Shown here: in pieces, positions 35,175 to 43,684 of the stretch
Numbering within the stretch: position 1 is the stretch's first letter
How the letters are laid out: each line of letters opens with the position of its first letter
Source: Treponema medium
Lineage (GTDB): Bacteria; Spirochaetota; Spirochaetia; Treponematales; Treponemataceae
Length of the DNA stretch: 64,000 bases
Direction: 5' to 3'
NCBI RefSeq assembly: GCF_017161265.1
Contig: NZ_CP031393.1
Location: 2,480,001 to 2,544,000, forward strand
The notes under the pieces: generated by a model
The model's database searches: none
The model's input: only the letters and a program-made list of their open reading frames with translations
Told to the model about the DNA's origin: nothing
Translations under genes and position numbers: made by a program

Positions 35175-35750
35175 ATGATTTTGAAAGATATACGAGCCCT
35201 TTTTTTCTATTTATTTCTCATACTGACGACAATACCGTTCCTTTTTGGGGCGCCTTCTCCAAAAGGTTCTCAACGGATTGCGTTTGTCAATAATGCTTTG
35301 AGCTATCTCGGTACACCTTACCGTTATGCAGGTCATTCTCCTAAGGGAATGGACTGTTCGGGGTTTGTTTTCCGCAATGGGGCTGATGTTTTAAAGCTGC
35401 AAATGCCGCGCCGTTCGGACGCTCTTGCTGAATATGCAAAAAGAATAACGGACGAAGAGATTCAGCCCGGCGATTTGTTGTTTTTTAACACTGCCGGCGG
35501 TATTTCCCATGTCGGTATTTATATCGGTGCGGGAAAATTTATTCACTCGGCATCGGACGGGCCGCATACCGGTGTTATTATTTCAAGCATTCAAGAGTCA
35601 TACTGGAAAAAAACGTATCGTTTTGCGGGTAGTATTATGAAGCCGGAGGAAATTTTCTTTGCCGAATCAACCATTCCGTTTTTTTCGCGAACAACCGAAA
35701 ATTGCCCTGTTCATCCTGATATCCGTGCAAACGCATCAGATCTTTTATAA
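35175..35750 (+). CDS. NlpC/P60 cysteine peptidase, secreted
   Basis: 191 residues. A hydrophobic N-terminal signal (about residues 8-27, ending FLFGAPS) sends it across the membrane. The NlpC/P60 core has catalytic Cys in 'GMDCSGFVFRNG', His in 'GISHVGIYIGAGK' and the third polar residue in 'FIHSASDG'. Such enzymes cut peptide stems of peptidoglycan. It is divergent from the acyl-CoA ligase. A perfect 13-bp hairpin (35826-35855) follows. Confidence 0.88.
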   Translation: MILKDIRALFFYLFLILTTIPFLFGAPSPKGSQRIAFVNNALSYLGTPYRYAGHSPKGMDCSGFVFRNGADVLKLQMPRRSDALAEYAKRITDEEIQPGDLLFFNTAGGISHVGIYIGAGKFIHSASDGPHTGVIISSIQESYWKKTYRFAGSIMKPEEIFFAESTIPFFSRTTENCPVHPDIRANASDLL

Positions 35751-35825
35751 GACACGTCCGCAGAATAATTGATGCTGTGATTGTATATACTCTGCCTGAT
35801 GTGTTTGCACGTCTGCTGGAAAAAA

Positions 35826-35855
35826 TGTGCGAAATTTTGAATAAAATTTCGCACA
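35826..35855. terminator. Perfect hairpin after the NlpC/P60 gene
   Basis: TGTGCGAAATTTT pairs perfectly with AAAATTTCGCACA around a 4-nt loop (gaat). There is no long T-run on the plus side, so it may be a terminator or a module of the hairpin-array family. Confidence 0.5.
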
Positions 35856-35918
35856 GCAAGAAAAACAACCGCTTAAAATATTTCTAGTGCGGTTGCCCTA
35901 AAATTGAAGAGGAAGATT

Positions 35919-36632
35919 ATGAAAATACTATATCGCATATTAGTATGCTGTGTTGCGGTTTGCATTACGGCAGCCTGTTCTTCTACTGCCCATATCGTTA
36001 TACGGGATAATACGGATTACGATTTGACTGCCGAGTTCGTTCCGGGCAGTTTATTGGAAAAGAATATTACCCATTTACTGAAGCAGAAAAATGAACAGGT
36101 TGATGGGCAATCGATCTTTAACACTCAAGAATTGAAAGAAGCGTTTATAAAAGAAGGAATCAGCGTTCAAAATATTGCGCTGCAAGGCGCACTGGGATTA
36201 CGCCTTGTATGTACCGTGCCGCATAATCATGAACTGCTCAAGGATGTTATTGCTTATGATAAAAAAGGACGAAAAGCGGTATTGCGTATTTCTCCCGAAA
36301 ATATCGCATCGTTTTTAGAGATGTTACCGCAAGAAAGCCGAGATTTTATCGATATGCTGATGGCGCCGCTATTTACCGGCGATAATATCCCTTCTGCGGA
36401 ATACGAAGAGCTGATCGGCGCCGCTTACGGGAAAAAGATCGCAGCTGAACTTCGCAGCGCCGAATTTGTTTTAACCGTCGATGTTCCATATAAGATACAA
36501 ACGGCACGTATCAGTCCCGTCGGAACGGTTACCGTACAGACAAAGACGGAAAAGACATCCCGCGCTTCAATCCGTATTCCGCTCCTTGAGCTATTGTGTA
36601 CGGCCGGTACGATAGAGGCGCAGCTGCAGTAA
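35919..36632 (+). CDS. Putative lipoprotein
   Basis: 237 residues. A signal peptide with lipobox 'AVCITAACSS' near residue 20 marks a lipoprotein. The mature part has no motif I can name ('ITHLLKQKNEQVDGQSIFNTQ', 'GLRLVCTVPHNHELLKDVIA', 'FLEMLPQESRDFIDML'). Conserved treponeme lipoproteins of this size and charge are common and mostly uncharacterised. The start at 35919 (MKILYRILV) is chosen because GAGG lies six bases upstream; the TTG at 35904 does not improve it. Its last 104 bp overlap the end of the CobW-like gene on the other strand. Confidence 0.7.
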   Translation: MKILYRILVCCVAVCITAACSSTAHIVIRDNTDYDLTAEFVPGSLLEKNITHLLKQKNEQVDGQSIFNTQELKEAFIKEGISVQNIALQGALGLRLVCTVPHNHELLKDVIAYDKKGRKAVLRISPENIASFLEMLPQESRDFIDMLMAPLFTGDNIPSAEYEELIGAAYGKKIAAELRSAEFVLTVDVPYKIQTARISPVGTVTVQTKTEKTSRASIRIPLLELLCTAGTIEAQLQ

Positions 36633-37515
36633 ATGCTTTGCGCAGCCGTTCACGATCGAGCTTTTGTCCGATTATCACGACTTTTGATTCAGGCATCGGG
36701 TCGCAAACGACAACGGTATACTGTTTATCGACAATGTCGAATTTTGTCCATTGTCCGCCGATAGACACAAATCCTTTTGCACGGTAGACAATGCCGAAGT
36801 ATCCGCGCAATAGGGCAATCAACAGCTCCAAAAGCTCGTTAACGGTATCGACGGCGATACCGGCAATACTGATATTTTCCAAATCGGGCGCATGGTCTTT
36901 TTCAGGGTGTACTATGGTGCGCTGTTTATTCAGCGGAGTTTGCAGCAGCCGGCACCACCATTCCTCAGGCTGATTTTGATATGGGGTATTGAGGATTTCC
37001 GCATGAGGATTCACCGTGCGGAGTATTGCAGTAATGCGGTCTAATTCTTCGGCAGAAGTGTTTTCTATTTTAGAAAGAAGGATGCGCGGCGTATTTTTCA
37101 GCTGGTCGGCGTAAATGTCACCGAACTCTTTTAGATAATGTTCTACGCAGTGTACATCTGCAACGGTAACCGGTTCAAGGAGCTGTATGCGGTCATATTC
37201 GATTTTACCGATATTGTTCAGCACCGCGCTGAGTAAACCTACACCGGTCGGCTCAACAATGAGATATTCGGGAGCCAGCGTATTTGCTATCGTCAATATG
37301 GAGGAAGCAAAATCGGATTTGAGCGAACAGCAGATGCAGCCTTCGGTCAACTCCCACACCTTTAATCGGTCGTGCTTCAAAAGGGCGCCGTCGATACCTG
37401 CTTCGCCGTATTCGTTTTCCATAACGGCAAAATTTATACCTGTTTTTTTGGAAAGCGCTTGAATAAAGGTTGTTTTACCGGCTCCTAAAAAGCCTGAAAT
37501 CACAAAAATCTTCAT
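36529..37515 (-). CDS. CobW/G3E-family GTPase
   Basis: 328 residues: P-loop 'SGFLGAGKTTFIQAL', switch 'VMENEYGEAGIDG', the metal-binding 'EGCICCSLKSDF' (CxCC), Walker B 'EYLIVEPTGVG' and a guanine site 'LLSKIEN' in the NKxD position. The C-terminal half is the CobW-C domain. G3E proteins of this type load zinc, cobalt or nickel into target enzymes. It ends inside the 3' end of the lipoprotein gene (convergent, 104 bp overlap). Confidence 0.88.
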   Translation of the reverse strand: MKIFVISGFLGAGKTTFIQALSKKTGINFAVMENEYGEAGIDGALLKHDRLKVWELTEGCICCSLKSDFASSILTIANTLAPEYLIVEPTGVGLLSAVLNNIGKIEYDRIQLLEPVTVADVHCVEHYLKEFGDIYADQLKNTPRILLSKIENTSAEELDRITAILRTVNPHAEILNTPYQNQPEEWWCRLLQTPLNKQRTIVHPEKDHAPDLENISIAGIAVDTVNELLELLIALLRGYFGIVYRAKGFVSIGGQWTKFDIVDKQYTVVVCDPMPESKVVIIGQKLDRERLRKAFTAAAPLSYRPYTIAQGAEYGLKRGMSFPSLSVR

Positions 37516-37543
37516 AACAGAAAAATATTCACAGCATCAACAA

Positions 37544-37689
37544 CCCCGACGCAAGCGTCGGGGCACAGTGCTTAAGGTATCGCACTGTATGTTCGATCCG
37601 GCACGGATGCCGGTGGTTCCAAACAGAAGCGAGTTTTTTGCTTTGTAAAAAACTCGCAGTCAAAAATGTACAAGGATGTATATTTTTGA
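37544..37689. repeat. Five-hairpin array with ANGGAY loops
   Basis: In order: CCCCGACGC-aa-GCGTCGGGG (37544-37563), ACAGTGC/GCACTGT, CCGGC-acggat-GCCGG (about 37597-37612), GCGAGTTTTTT/AAAAAACTCGC (37629-37657) and CAAAAATGTAC-aaggat-GTATATTTTTG (37661-37689). The words CAGAAGCGAG...CTCGCAGTCAAAA match those of the 28641 array (CAGTAGTGAG...CTCACAGTCAAAA). The last hairpin contains GTACAAGGATGT, an exact fit to RUACARGGAUGU. It lies between the CobW-like and alcohol dehydrogenase genes. Confidence 0.8.
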
Positions 37690-37708
37690 CGAGGCGGTTG
37701 CAATCGGT

Positions 37709-38740
37709 TTAGATGATAACCACCGGTTTAATCAGATCGGCCGGTTTATCCTTCATTAAATAGAGCGCTTTTTCGACATTCTCAAAGCCTTTGAAGGTAT
37801 GGGTGATGAGCTTTGACAGGTCAAGCTTACCGACTGCAACGAGGCTGCTCAGTTTTTCCATGCGAAGCCGTCCGCCGGGCATTAATCCGCCGTTAATTTG
37901 CTTGTGTCCCATTCCGACACCCCATTCCACGCGCGGAATTTTGATGGAAACACCTGAGCCGAGATAGTTGACGTTTCCGATTTTACCGCCGGCCTTTAAC
38001 GCTTTAACAGCTTCGTCAAAGGTATCGACGGTACCGCCTGCGATAATAACTTTGTCTACGCCTTTACCGTGGGTAAGGTCGAGCACTTGCTTATCGATGG
38101 GGCCGTTCTTGTAGCTGATAATATCGGTTGCACCGTAGAACTTTGCCGCTGCAATACAGGCAGGACGGGTTCCTACCGCATAAATCTTTGAAGCGCCGCG
38201 TAGTTCCGCACCTGCAACGGACATTAACCCGACCGGGCCGATACCGATTACCAGTACCGAATCTCCGTACTGAACATCGGCAAGCTCGGCGCCGTGGAAA
38301 CCAGTGGGAACCATATCGGACAGCATTGGGGCATGTTCAATCTTTACTCCGTCCGGAATATGCGCGAGGTTTCCGTCTGCATCGTTGACATGGAAGTATT
38401 CGCCGAATACACCGTCTTTAAAGTTTGAAAACTTCCAACCGGCAAGCATACCGCCTGAGTGCATCGAATACCCTGCCTGCGCTTCCAGCGAATTCCAATC
38501 GGGAGTAATCGCAGGAACCAAGACCTTGTCGCCCGGTTTAAAATCTTTTACTAAAGAACCGACTTCGACAACTTCGCCACAGCCTTCGTGTCCTAAAATC
38601 ATATTATGCCGATCGCCGATTGCTCCCTCCCATACGGTATGTACGTCGGAGGTACACGGAGCAAGCGCTAACGGCTTACAAATTGCATCGAGCAGGATAC
38701 CATCTCTCTTCTCTGTCCAAACAGGTATAACTTCGCCCTT
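37709..38740 (-). pseudogene. Zinc-dependent secondary alcohol dehydrogenase, 5'-truncated
   Basis: From ATG 38602 the frame gives 297 residues (MILGHEGCGEVVEVG...) that match the medium-chain Zn alcohol dehydrogenases of the Thermoanaerobacter adhB type: 'GGMLAGWKFSNFKDGVFGEYFHVNDAD', 'GIGPVGLMSVAGAELRGA', 'GGRLRMEKL' and a C-terminal 'DKPADLIKPVVII'. The same frame is open and homologous for 46 codons further up (EVIPVWTEKRDG, ICKPLALAPCTSDVHTVWEG, GDRHN). This includes the catalytic zinc Cys of PCTSD, but it meets TAA at 38741-38743. No ATG, GTG or TTG lies between. So either about ten N-terminal residues and the start were lost, or a rare start (CTG, ATA) is used. It adjoins glgA in opposite orientation. 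Confidence 0.65.
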
Positions 38741-38787
38741 TTATAATTTAATTACCCGTGTTATAATTCACCAAGGAGGGTATTACC

Positions 38788-40266
38788 ATGCGAATATTAA
38801 TGATAACCAGTGAAGCGGTTCCTTTTGCAAAAACAGGCGGTTTAGCCGATGTCGTATCAGCCTTATCCTACGCATTAAAAAAACTTGGGCATGATGTCAG
38901 AATTGTTATGCCGCGTTATTATAGAATTGATAAAAAAAGTTTAACGCCTATTCCCGGCGCAATGGGAGTTTCTATTGGCAATAGAGAATATTGGACAGAA
39001 GTGTTTGAATCGACGCTTCCCAATTCCGATATACCGGTATATTTTATCGATCATGAAGAAAGTTTCGGTCGTGACGGATTGTACGGTTCCCTCTTTGAAC
39101 CTGATTTTAACGACAATCCCAAACGGTTTTCGATATTGAGCCATGCAGCTTTCCAGATTTGCAGAAAGCAGCATTGGATTCCGGATCTGATGCACGCGCA
39201 CGATTGGCAGACAGCGCTGGTGCCCGTGCTGTTAAAATTTAACACGCAGTATCTCGATTTTCAAGGGACTGCAAGTGTTTTTACCGTGCATAATATCGGC
39301 TATCAGGGAATTTACAATAAAGCGAGTTATGTGGATACGGGACTCGATTGGGGATATTTTTATTCTGCCGGTTTTGAGGACTGGGATAGAATGAATTTCT
39401 TAAAAGCCGGTTTGTTATCTGCCGACCGGCTGACAACCGTTTCTCCGACTTACGCACAGGAAATACAAAGCGCTGAATACGGTTTCCGAATGGACGGTAT
39501 TCTTCGTTTCCGCAAGGATGCTTTAACCGGTATCTTAAACGGCGTCGACACTTCTGTCTGGAATCCTAAAACGGATAAACAGATCCCCTTCAATTATACA
39601 GCCCGTTCTCTTGTAAAAAAAGCGAAGAATAAAGAAGCTTTGCAAAAGTATATGGGACTTCCTCAAGATGAAAAAGTTCCGGTATTCGGTATGATAACAC
39701 GACTGACCGATCAAAAGGGAATTGCGGAATTATTTGGGCCGTCTTACGGTGCGGCATTCAAAATATGTACCGATATCAATTTACAACTGATTGTGCTGGG
39801 CGCCGGTGATCGATGGTGCGAAGATGAATTATTGGCGCTTTCAAAACGGCTGCCAAATCTCCGTGTGTATGTCGGCTATGATGACAAATTGAGCCATCTA
39901 ATAGAAGCCGGAAGTGATTTCTTTTTGATGCCATCGCGATATGAACCGTGCGGGCTTAATCAGATGTATTCGCTACTATACGGAACATTGCCGGTTGTAC
40001 GCAATACCGGCGGGCTTGCAGACACGGTCGACAACTATGATGAACAAACAGGAGACGGAACCGGTTTTGTGCTGAATCTGCTTACGCCCGACAGTATTTA
40101 TAATACCGTTAATTGGGCGGTAAATGCGTGGTTTAAAAACCCCGAGCACATCGTTAAAATGCGAAAGCGCGGTATGGCGAAAGATTTTACGTGGGATACC
40201 TCTGCAAAGCAGTATCTCGCGGTATATCAAGAAGCTGTCGGAAATAAGGTTTTCAATAAGCATTAA
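38788..40266 (+). CDS. glgA: Glycogen synthase (ADP-glucose type)
   Basis: Transfers glucose from ADP-glucose to glycogen. 492 residues of GT5. Seen: 'AVPFAKTGGLADVVSALSYAL' (the KTGGL nucleotide-sugar motif), 'HAHDWQTALVPVLLK', 'FTVHNIGYQGIYN', 'TVSPTYAQEIQ', 'GILNGVDTSVWNP' and the C-terminal 'FFLMPSRYEPCGLNQMYSLLYGTLPVVRNTGGLADTV' motif with the catalytic Glu (split here by family numbering). The ATG has an AAGGAGGG Shine-Dalgarno and a TATAAT at 38762-38767 upstream. In gamma-proteobacteria glycogen synthesis is a CsrA target, of interest given the nearby CsrA-like sites. Confidence 0.95.
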   Translation: MRILMITSEAVPFAKTGGLADVVSALSYALKKLGHDVRIVMPRYYRIDKKSLTPIPGAMGVSIGNREYWTEVFESTLPNSDIPVYFIDHEESFGRDGLYGSLFEPDFNDNPKRFSILSHAAFQICRKQHWIPDLMHAHDWQTALVPVLLKFNTQYLDFQGTASVFTVHNIGYQGIYNKASYVDTGLDWGYFYSAGFEDWDRMNFLKAGLLSADRLTTVSPTYAQEIQSAEYGFRMDGILRFRKDALTGILNGVDTSVWNPKTDKQIPFNYTARSLVKKAKNKEALQKYMGLPQDEKVPVFGMITRLTDQKGIAELFGPSYGAAFKICTDINLQLIVLGAGDRWCEDELLALSKRLPNLRVYVGYDDKLSHLIEAGSDFFLMPSRYEPCGLNQMYSLLYGTLPVVRNTGGLADTVDNYDEQTGDGTGFVLNLLTPDSIYNTVNWAVNAWFKNPEHIVKMRKRGMAKDFTWDTSAKQYLAVYQEAVGNKVFNKH

Positions 40267-40379
40267 GATTGGGCAACCGCACCAGATACTTTATTGAATA
40301 TCCCCGCAAAATAAAGAGGCTGTTCAACCAGAGTTGCCAATGTGATTGCCTTGAATATTAATACGGACAGGCTTAAGTA

Positions 40380-40850
40380 ATGAAAAAGACGAATGCAATG
40401 CGCATTTTGGAGGCGGCAGGTGTTTCTTATAGCAGCGTCGAATATGCGTGGGATGAGGAACATTTGGATGCGGTGTCTGCTGCACGAAAGCTAAATATTG
40501 AACCCGATATGCTCTTTAAAACAATTGTAATGATAAGCGAAGACAATGAAGTATTTGTTTTTTGCGTACCGGCGCCTTCGGAAGTCAGTTTGAAAAAGGT
40601 ACGGAATATAACCGGTAAAAAGATAACACCGCTTAAACTCGAGGCGCTGCAAAAAACAACGGGCTACATCCGCGGCGGCTGTTCCCCGCTCGGCATGAAA
40701 AAGCATTTTCCTACTTTTATCGATGAAACCGCACAGCTGTATGACCGTATCTATGTAAGTGCCGGGGAACGGGGGCACATGCTGTGCATTGCCCCTGCAG
40801 ATTTGCAAGAAATCTGCGCCGCCGCTTTTTGCGATATCGCCGAAGAGTAG
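40380..40850 (+). CDS. YbaK/EbsC-type aminoacyl-tRNA deacylase
   Basis: 156 residues of the YbaK domain, which hydrolyses mischarged aminoacyl-tRNA in trans. Seen: 'MRILEAAGVSYSSVEY', 'AARKLNIEPDMLFKTIVM' (catalytic Lys in the FKT motif), 'VFCVPAPSEVSLKKV', 'YIRGGCSPLGMKKHFPTFID' (GGxSPxGxKK) and 'RIYVSAGERGHMLCI'. These place it in the Cys-tRNA(Pro) deacylase subgroup. It follows glgA by 113 bp and overlaps the possible 5' extension of slyD. Confidence 0.9.
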   Translation: MKKTNAMRILEAAGVSYSSVEYAWDEEHLDAVSAARKLNIEPDMLFKTIVMISEDNEVFVFCVPAPSEVSLKKVRNITGKKITPLKLEALQKTTGYIRGGCSPLGMKKHFPTFIDETAQLYDRIYVSAGERGHMLCIAPADLQEICAAAFCDIAEE

Positions 40851-40906
40851 CACGGAACTCAGTTTTTGCCTTGCCTGAACGTAAAAAAATCGGTATCATA
40901 TTCAGC

Positions 40907-41425
40907 ATGAAAATTGCAGACGATTGTTTGGTTACGCTTGAGTATACCTTAAAAGATGATAACCAAGAGATTTTGGATTCATCGGAACAGATGGGACCGC
41001 TGGACTATGTTCACGGTTATCGCCAGCTTATCCCCGGCTTGGAAAAAGCGCTTCAAGGGCGCGAGGAGGGCGAAAGTTTTTCGCTTACGATAGCGCCACA
41101 GCAGGCTTACGGCGAAATTGATCCGCGCGCCGTCTTTGAGGTAAGCCGCGCACAGTTTCCGCCCGATACGCAGCTGGAAGTCGGTATGGAATTTGAAACA
41201 AGCGGCCATCATGTGGTCATAACCGGCATTGACGGTGATATTATCACACTGGATGCAAACCATCCACTTGCCGGAAAGACATTACACTTCGACATAAAGA
41301 TTGCCGGCGTGCGCGATGCTACCCCGGAAGAGCTTGAGGAAGTTCAGCAATCCTTCGCAGGCGGATGCGGAAGCAGCTGCGGTACAGGTGAAGGCGGCTG
41401 CGGCGGATGTTCAGGCTGCCACTAA
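40907..41425 (+). CDS. slyD: SlyD-type FKBP peptidyl-prolyl isomerase
   Basis: 172 residues. The FKBP/insert-in-flap pattern is clear: 'VTLEYTLKDDNQEILDSS', 'GPLDYVHGYRQLIPGLEKALQGREEGE', 'PQQAYGEIDPRAVFEVSR' and 'ITLDANHPLAGKTLHFDI'. The C-terminal tail is GGCGSSCGTGEGGCGGCSGCH, dense in Cys and Gly. In E. coli SlyD the equivalent tail is His-rich and binds nickel; here Cys replaces His, so a metal-binding role with a softer metal preference is likely. The start is set at 40907 (MKIADDCLVTLEYTL) because the 41 codons upstream are basic nonsense shadowing ybaK. Confidence 0.9.
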   Translation: MKIADDCLVTLEYTLKDDNQEILDSSEQMGPLDYVHGYRQLIPGLEKALQGREEGESFSLTIAPQQAYGEIDPRAVFEVSRAQFPPDTQLEVGMEFETSGHHVVITGIDGDIITLDANHPLAGKTLHFDIKIAGVRDATPEELEEVQQSFAGGCGSSCGTGEGGCGGCSGCH

Positions 41426-41437
41426 GCAGATTAGGCT

Positions 41438-42502
41438 ATGAACAAAAAACAGGATGCACTGGTGCCGGTTTTCGGAGCCTTGTGTTTTTTCCTTTCGGCT
41501 ATTGAATTTGTTATTCCCAAGCCGCTGCCATTTTTACGGATAGGGCTTGCAAATGTTCCGCTGATACTCGCACTGGATGTGTTGTCGTTTCCGACTTTTT
41601 TATTGCTAGCACTGATAAAAATTCTCGGACAGGCGTTTATCAGTGGAACGCTCTTCTCTTATCTCATCCTGTTCTCGGCAGCGGGAACAATCGGTGCGGC
41701 ACTTGCGATGTATGCATTGCATAAGCTTCCCCGTAAGGTGCTATCGCTCGCCGGAATCAGTATGATGGGTGCTTTTGTTTCAAATTGTATCCAGCTTTTT
41801 ATCGGACGTTTCTGTATTTTTGGAGAAGGTATTCGCTACATGGTGCCGCCTTTTCTCTTTATCGGTGCTATAACGTCCTTGATCCTCGGTGTTTTTTGCG
41901 AAAACTTTGAAGCGGAATCCGAATGGTATGCCCATATACGAGATGCCGACTCTCCATTATACGTGCAATTACCCGACACTACGGATCCTGCCACTCATCC
42001 GTGGATTCGGCTAATAACCGGCTTTACCTTGCTGATTGCACTCCTGTTTATACCGGGCTTACCGGCAAAGGCGATCATTTTTGCCGCAGGCTTTTTGCTT
42101 TGCCTTGCGGAAAAACAAAAAATATATTGGATACCGCTTTGTATTTCAACGGTGGGTATTGTCACCTGTCATCTTTTTATTCCGGTAGGAAAGGAGCTCT
42201 TATCAATCGGAAACTTTTCTCTTACAAGCGGAGCATTGCTGAACGGTTCGGAAAAAGCCCTTATTCTACAAGCGATGATTTTTCTTTCGCGGTGGACGCT
42301 GCAGGTACGGATTCGATTTCCGGGATTGCCTGGGATCATACTTGATGAGTCTCTCTACATATTTAAGCAGTTGCTTGAGTTTAAAGACAGAGTACGTCCC
42401 CGGCATCTTATTACAAGCATCGACGAGCTGCTGCTTGGGCTTCCCTTTATTATCAACAACCCCGACGCTCTGCGTCGGGGTGTTAAAACCTCAGACGAAT
42501 AA
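41438..42502 (+). CDS. Gx transporter family membrane protein (HepS-I-like)
   Basis: 354 residues. The first about 160 match the 'heptaprenyl diphosphate synthase component I'/Gx transporter family, with hydrophobic segments at 15-35, 45-75, 80-105 and 130-150 and 'FLRIGLANVPLILALDV' as signature. The second half has three or four more hydrophobic segments and ends in a helical tail ('ESLYIFKQLLEFKDRVRPRHLI'), somewhat like EcfT-type membrane proteins. Together this suggests an energy-coupling-factor-like uptake system, but the partner ATPase is not here. It starts 12 bp after slyD. Its last codons (NNPDALRRGVKTSDE) are written by the CCCCGACGC hairpin repeat at 42460. Confidence 0.65.
   Translation: MNKKQDALVPVFGALCFFLSAIEFVIPKPLPFLRIGLANVPLILALDVLSFPTFLLLALIKILGQAFISGTLFSYLILFSAAGTIGAALAMYALHKLPRKVLSLAGISMMGAFVSNCIQLFIGRFCIFGEGIRYMVPPFLFIGAITSLILGVFCENFEAESEWYAHIRDADSPLYVQLPDTTDPATHPWIRLITGFTLLIALLFIPGLPAKAIIFAAGFLLCLAEKQKIYWIPLCISTVGIVTCHLFIPVGKELLSIGNFSLTSGALLNGSEKALILQAMIFLSRWTLQVRIRFPGLPGIILDESLYIFKQLLEFKDRVRPRHLITSIDELLLGLPFIINNPDALRRGVKTSDE
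42460..42480. repeat. CCCCGACGC hairpin inside the end of a gene
   Basis: CCCCGACGC-tct-GCGTCGGGG with the preceding ATCAACAA is the same unit as at 37544. It lies within the last codons of the Gx transporter gene and is followed by tgttaaaa; it may also terminate transcription. Confidence 0.7.
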
Positions 42503-42526
42503 AACAGCCGAAAGACGTATACGGTT

Positions 42527-43684
42527 TTACAACCCTAATTCGCTCAGCTCGGCGGTAAAGATTCCTGTGCGTCCAACTTCGTAGAATATCGATTCTTCCC
42601 AAGCGGCGGTAATCGCCGTATCCGAGATAAAAAACGCGGTATAGTGAAAATTTTCCGGTAAAGACGGCAACTGCACTTTTCGGATACCGCGCCCGCTCAT
42701 ATTAAGCATCAACGTTCCGTCAGGTAGCAGGATAGCCGCGCTCCGGTTACCGCCTCTTTGGGAATACTGAACCGCATAAACGGTTACCGGTACCCTCTCT
42801 TCCATAGTATCATTTGTTTGATTCCGTGCAGGTTTAAAGAAAACGGCACCATCCGCCGAATCTTGGGTGAATACTTTCAAGTACAAATCTCTATTACTTT
42901 CGATTGTGTCCACTAGCTCTTTGAGCATATCCGGCATCTGCTTGTAAAGCGGAGGTTCGCAGGCTGCTCTAAAAGCCTCTACAGACAGCTGCTCGATATG
43001 TTTGTATGCATCTTCTTGCATAAAGGAGGCAAAATTACTGCATTTTACATAGGAGAAAGAAATATCTGTTCCATTATCAGCCTTAAAGCTTGCATACCAT
43101 TGACCACCTACCTGCTTAAGCGATTTACACTGTGCTTCCTTAGGTAAGTGCAGATTTGTTACATCGGCAACAGGCGTATAGGTTGTACCTTCGGAATCGG
43201 TACGCAACAAGAAGTGTGTGTTTTCGGATATGCCACGCGATAAAAAGATCGAATTTTGATAGATACGGATAAAATACTGCCCGTCCACCGTATATAGATC
43301 TCCGGCAGTAACATACGAAAAAAGCTCATGCCCAACCGGAAGCTGTGCGTTTGATTGTAAAGAGCGAATCGGATACAGTCCGCATTTATTGATTAAAAAA
43401 ACGGCATCCCCGTTATTTAAGCCGAAATCGGAAACTTGAACCGCCTCCGTCCACGGTTTAAACACTGTTGCAGGTATTTCGGAAATAGTATCGGCATTTT
43501 TTAATTCCACGGAACCGTTATCGCCAACGGAGAAATATTTCCAATGATTGGCAGACGGCACTTCAACCGGCACCACCGATGCGTTTTTTTGTGCTGGCGG
43601 CATTTCGGTTTCTGTCTTTTGTTTTGTACAAGCGGAAAAAACAAGCGCTGCCACAAGCGGCAGCGCTAAAATCGAGTTACGCAA
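42527..43684 (-). CDS. Putative lipoprotein downstream of ridA
   Basis: 385 residues from TTG 43684. This start overlaps the TAA of ridA, has GAGG nine bases upstream and gives a compact signal peptide (RNSILALPLVAALVFSAC) with a lipobox before Cys 20. An upstream ATG at 43732 would add 16 residues shadowing ridA. The mature part has a Thr/Pro/Glu-rich linker ('QKTETEMPPAQKN') and a beta-rich body ('YFSVGDNGSVELKNADTI', 'GTLMLNMSGRGIRKVQLPSLP'), possibly a beta-propeller-like fold. No family recognised. Confidence 0.7.
   Translation of the reverse strand: MRNSILALPLVAALVFSACTKQKTETEMPPAQKNASVVPVEVPSANHWKYFSVGDNGSVELKNADTISEIPATVFKPWTEAVQVSDFGLNNGDAVFLINKCGLYPIRSLQSNAQLPVGHELFSYVTAGDLYTVDGQYFIRIYQNSIFLSRGISENTHFLLRTDSEGTTYTPVADVTNLHLPKEAQCKSLKQVGGQWYASFKADNGTDISFSYVKCSNFASFMQEDAYKHIEQLSVEAFRAACEPPLYKQMPDMLKELVDTIESNRDLYLKVFTQDSADGAVFFKPARNQTNDTMEERVPVTVYAVQYSQRGGNRSAAILLPDGTLMLNMSGRGIRKVQLPSLPENFHYTAFFISDTAITAAWEESIFYEVGRTGIFTAELSELGL

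Noticed and set aside
38602-38602. ATG 38602 as the true start of the alcohol dehydrogenase
   Set aside because: Homology continues 46 codons upstream and includes the catalytic zinc ligand, so this start would give a broken enzyme.
42460-42480. Insertion sequence end
   Set aside because: Only a short palindrome without target duplication or transposase is present.
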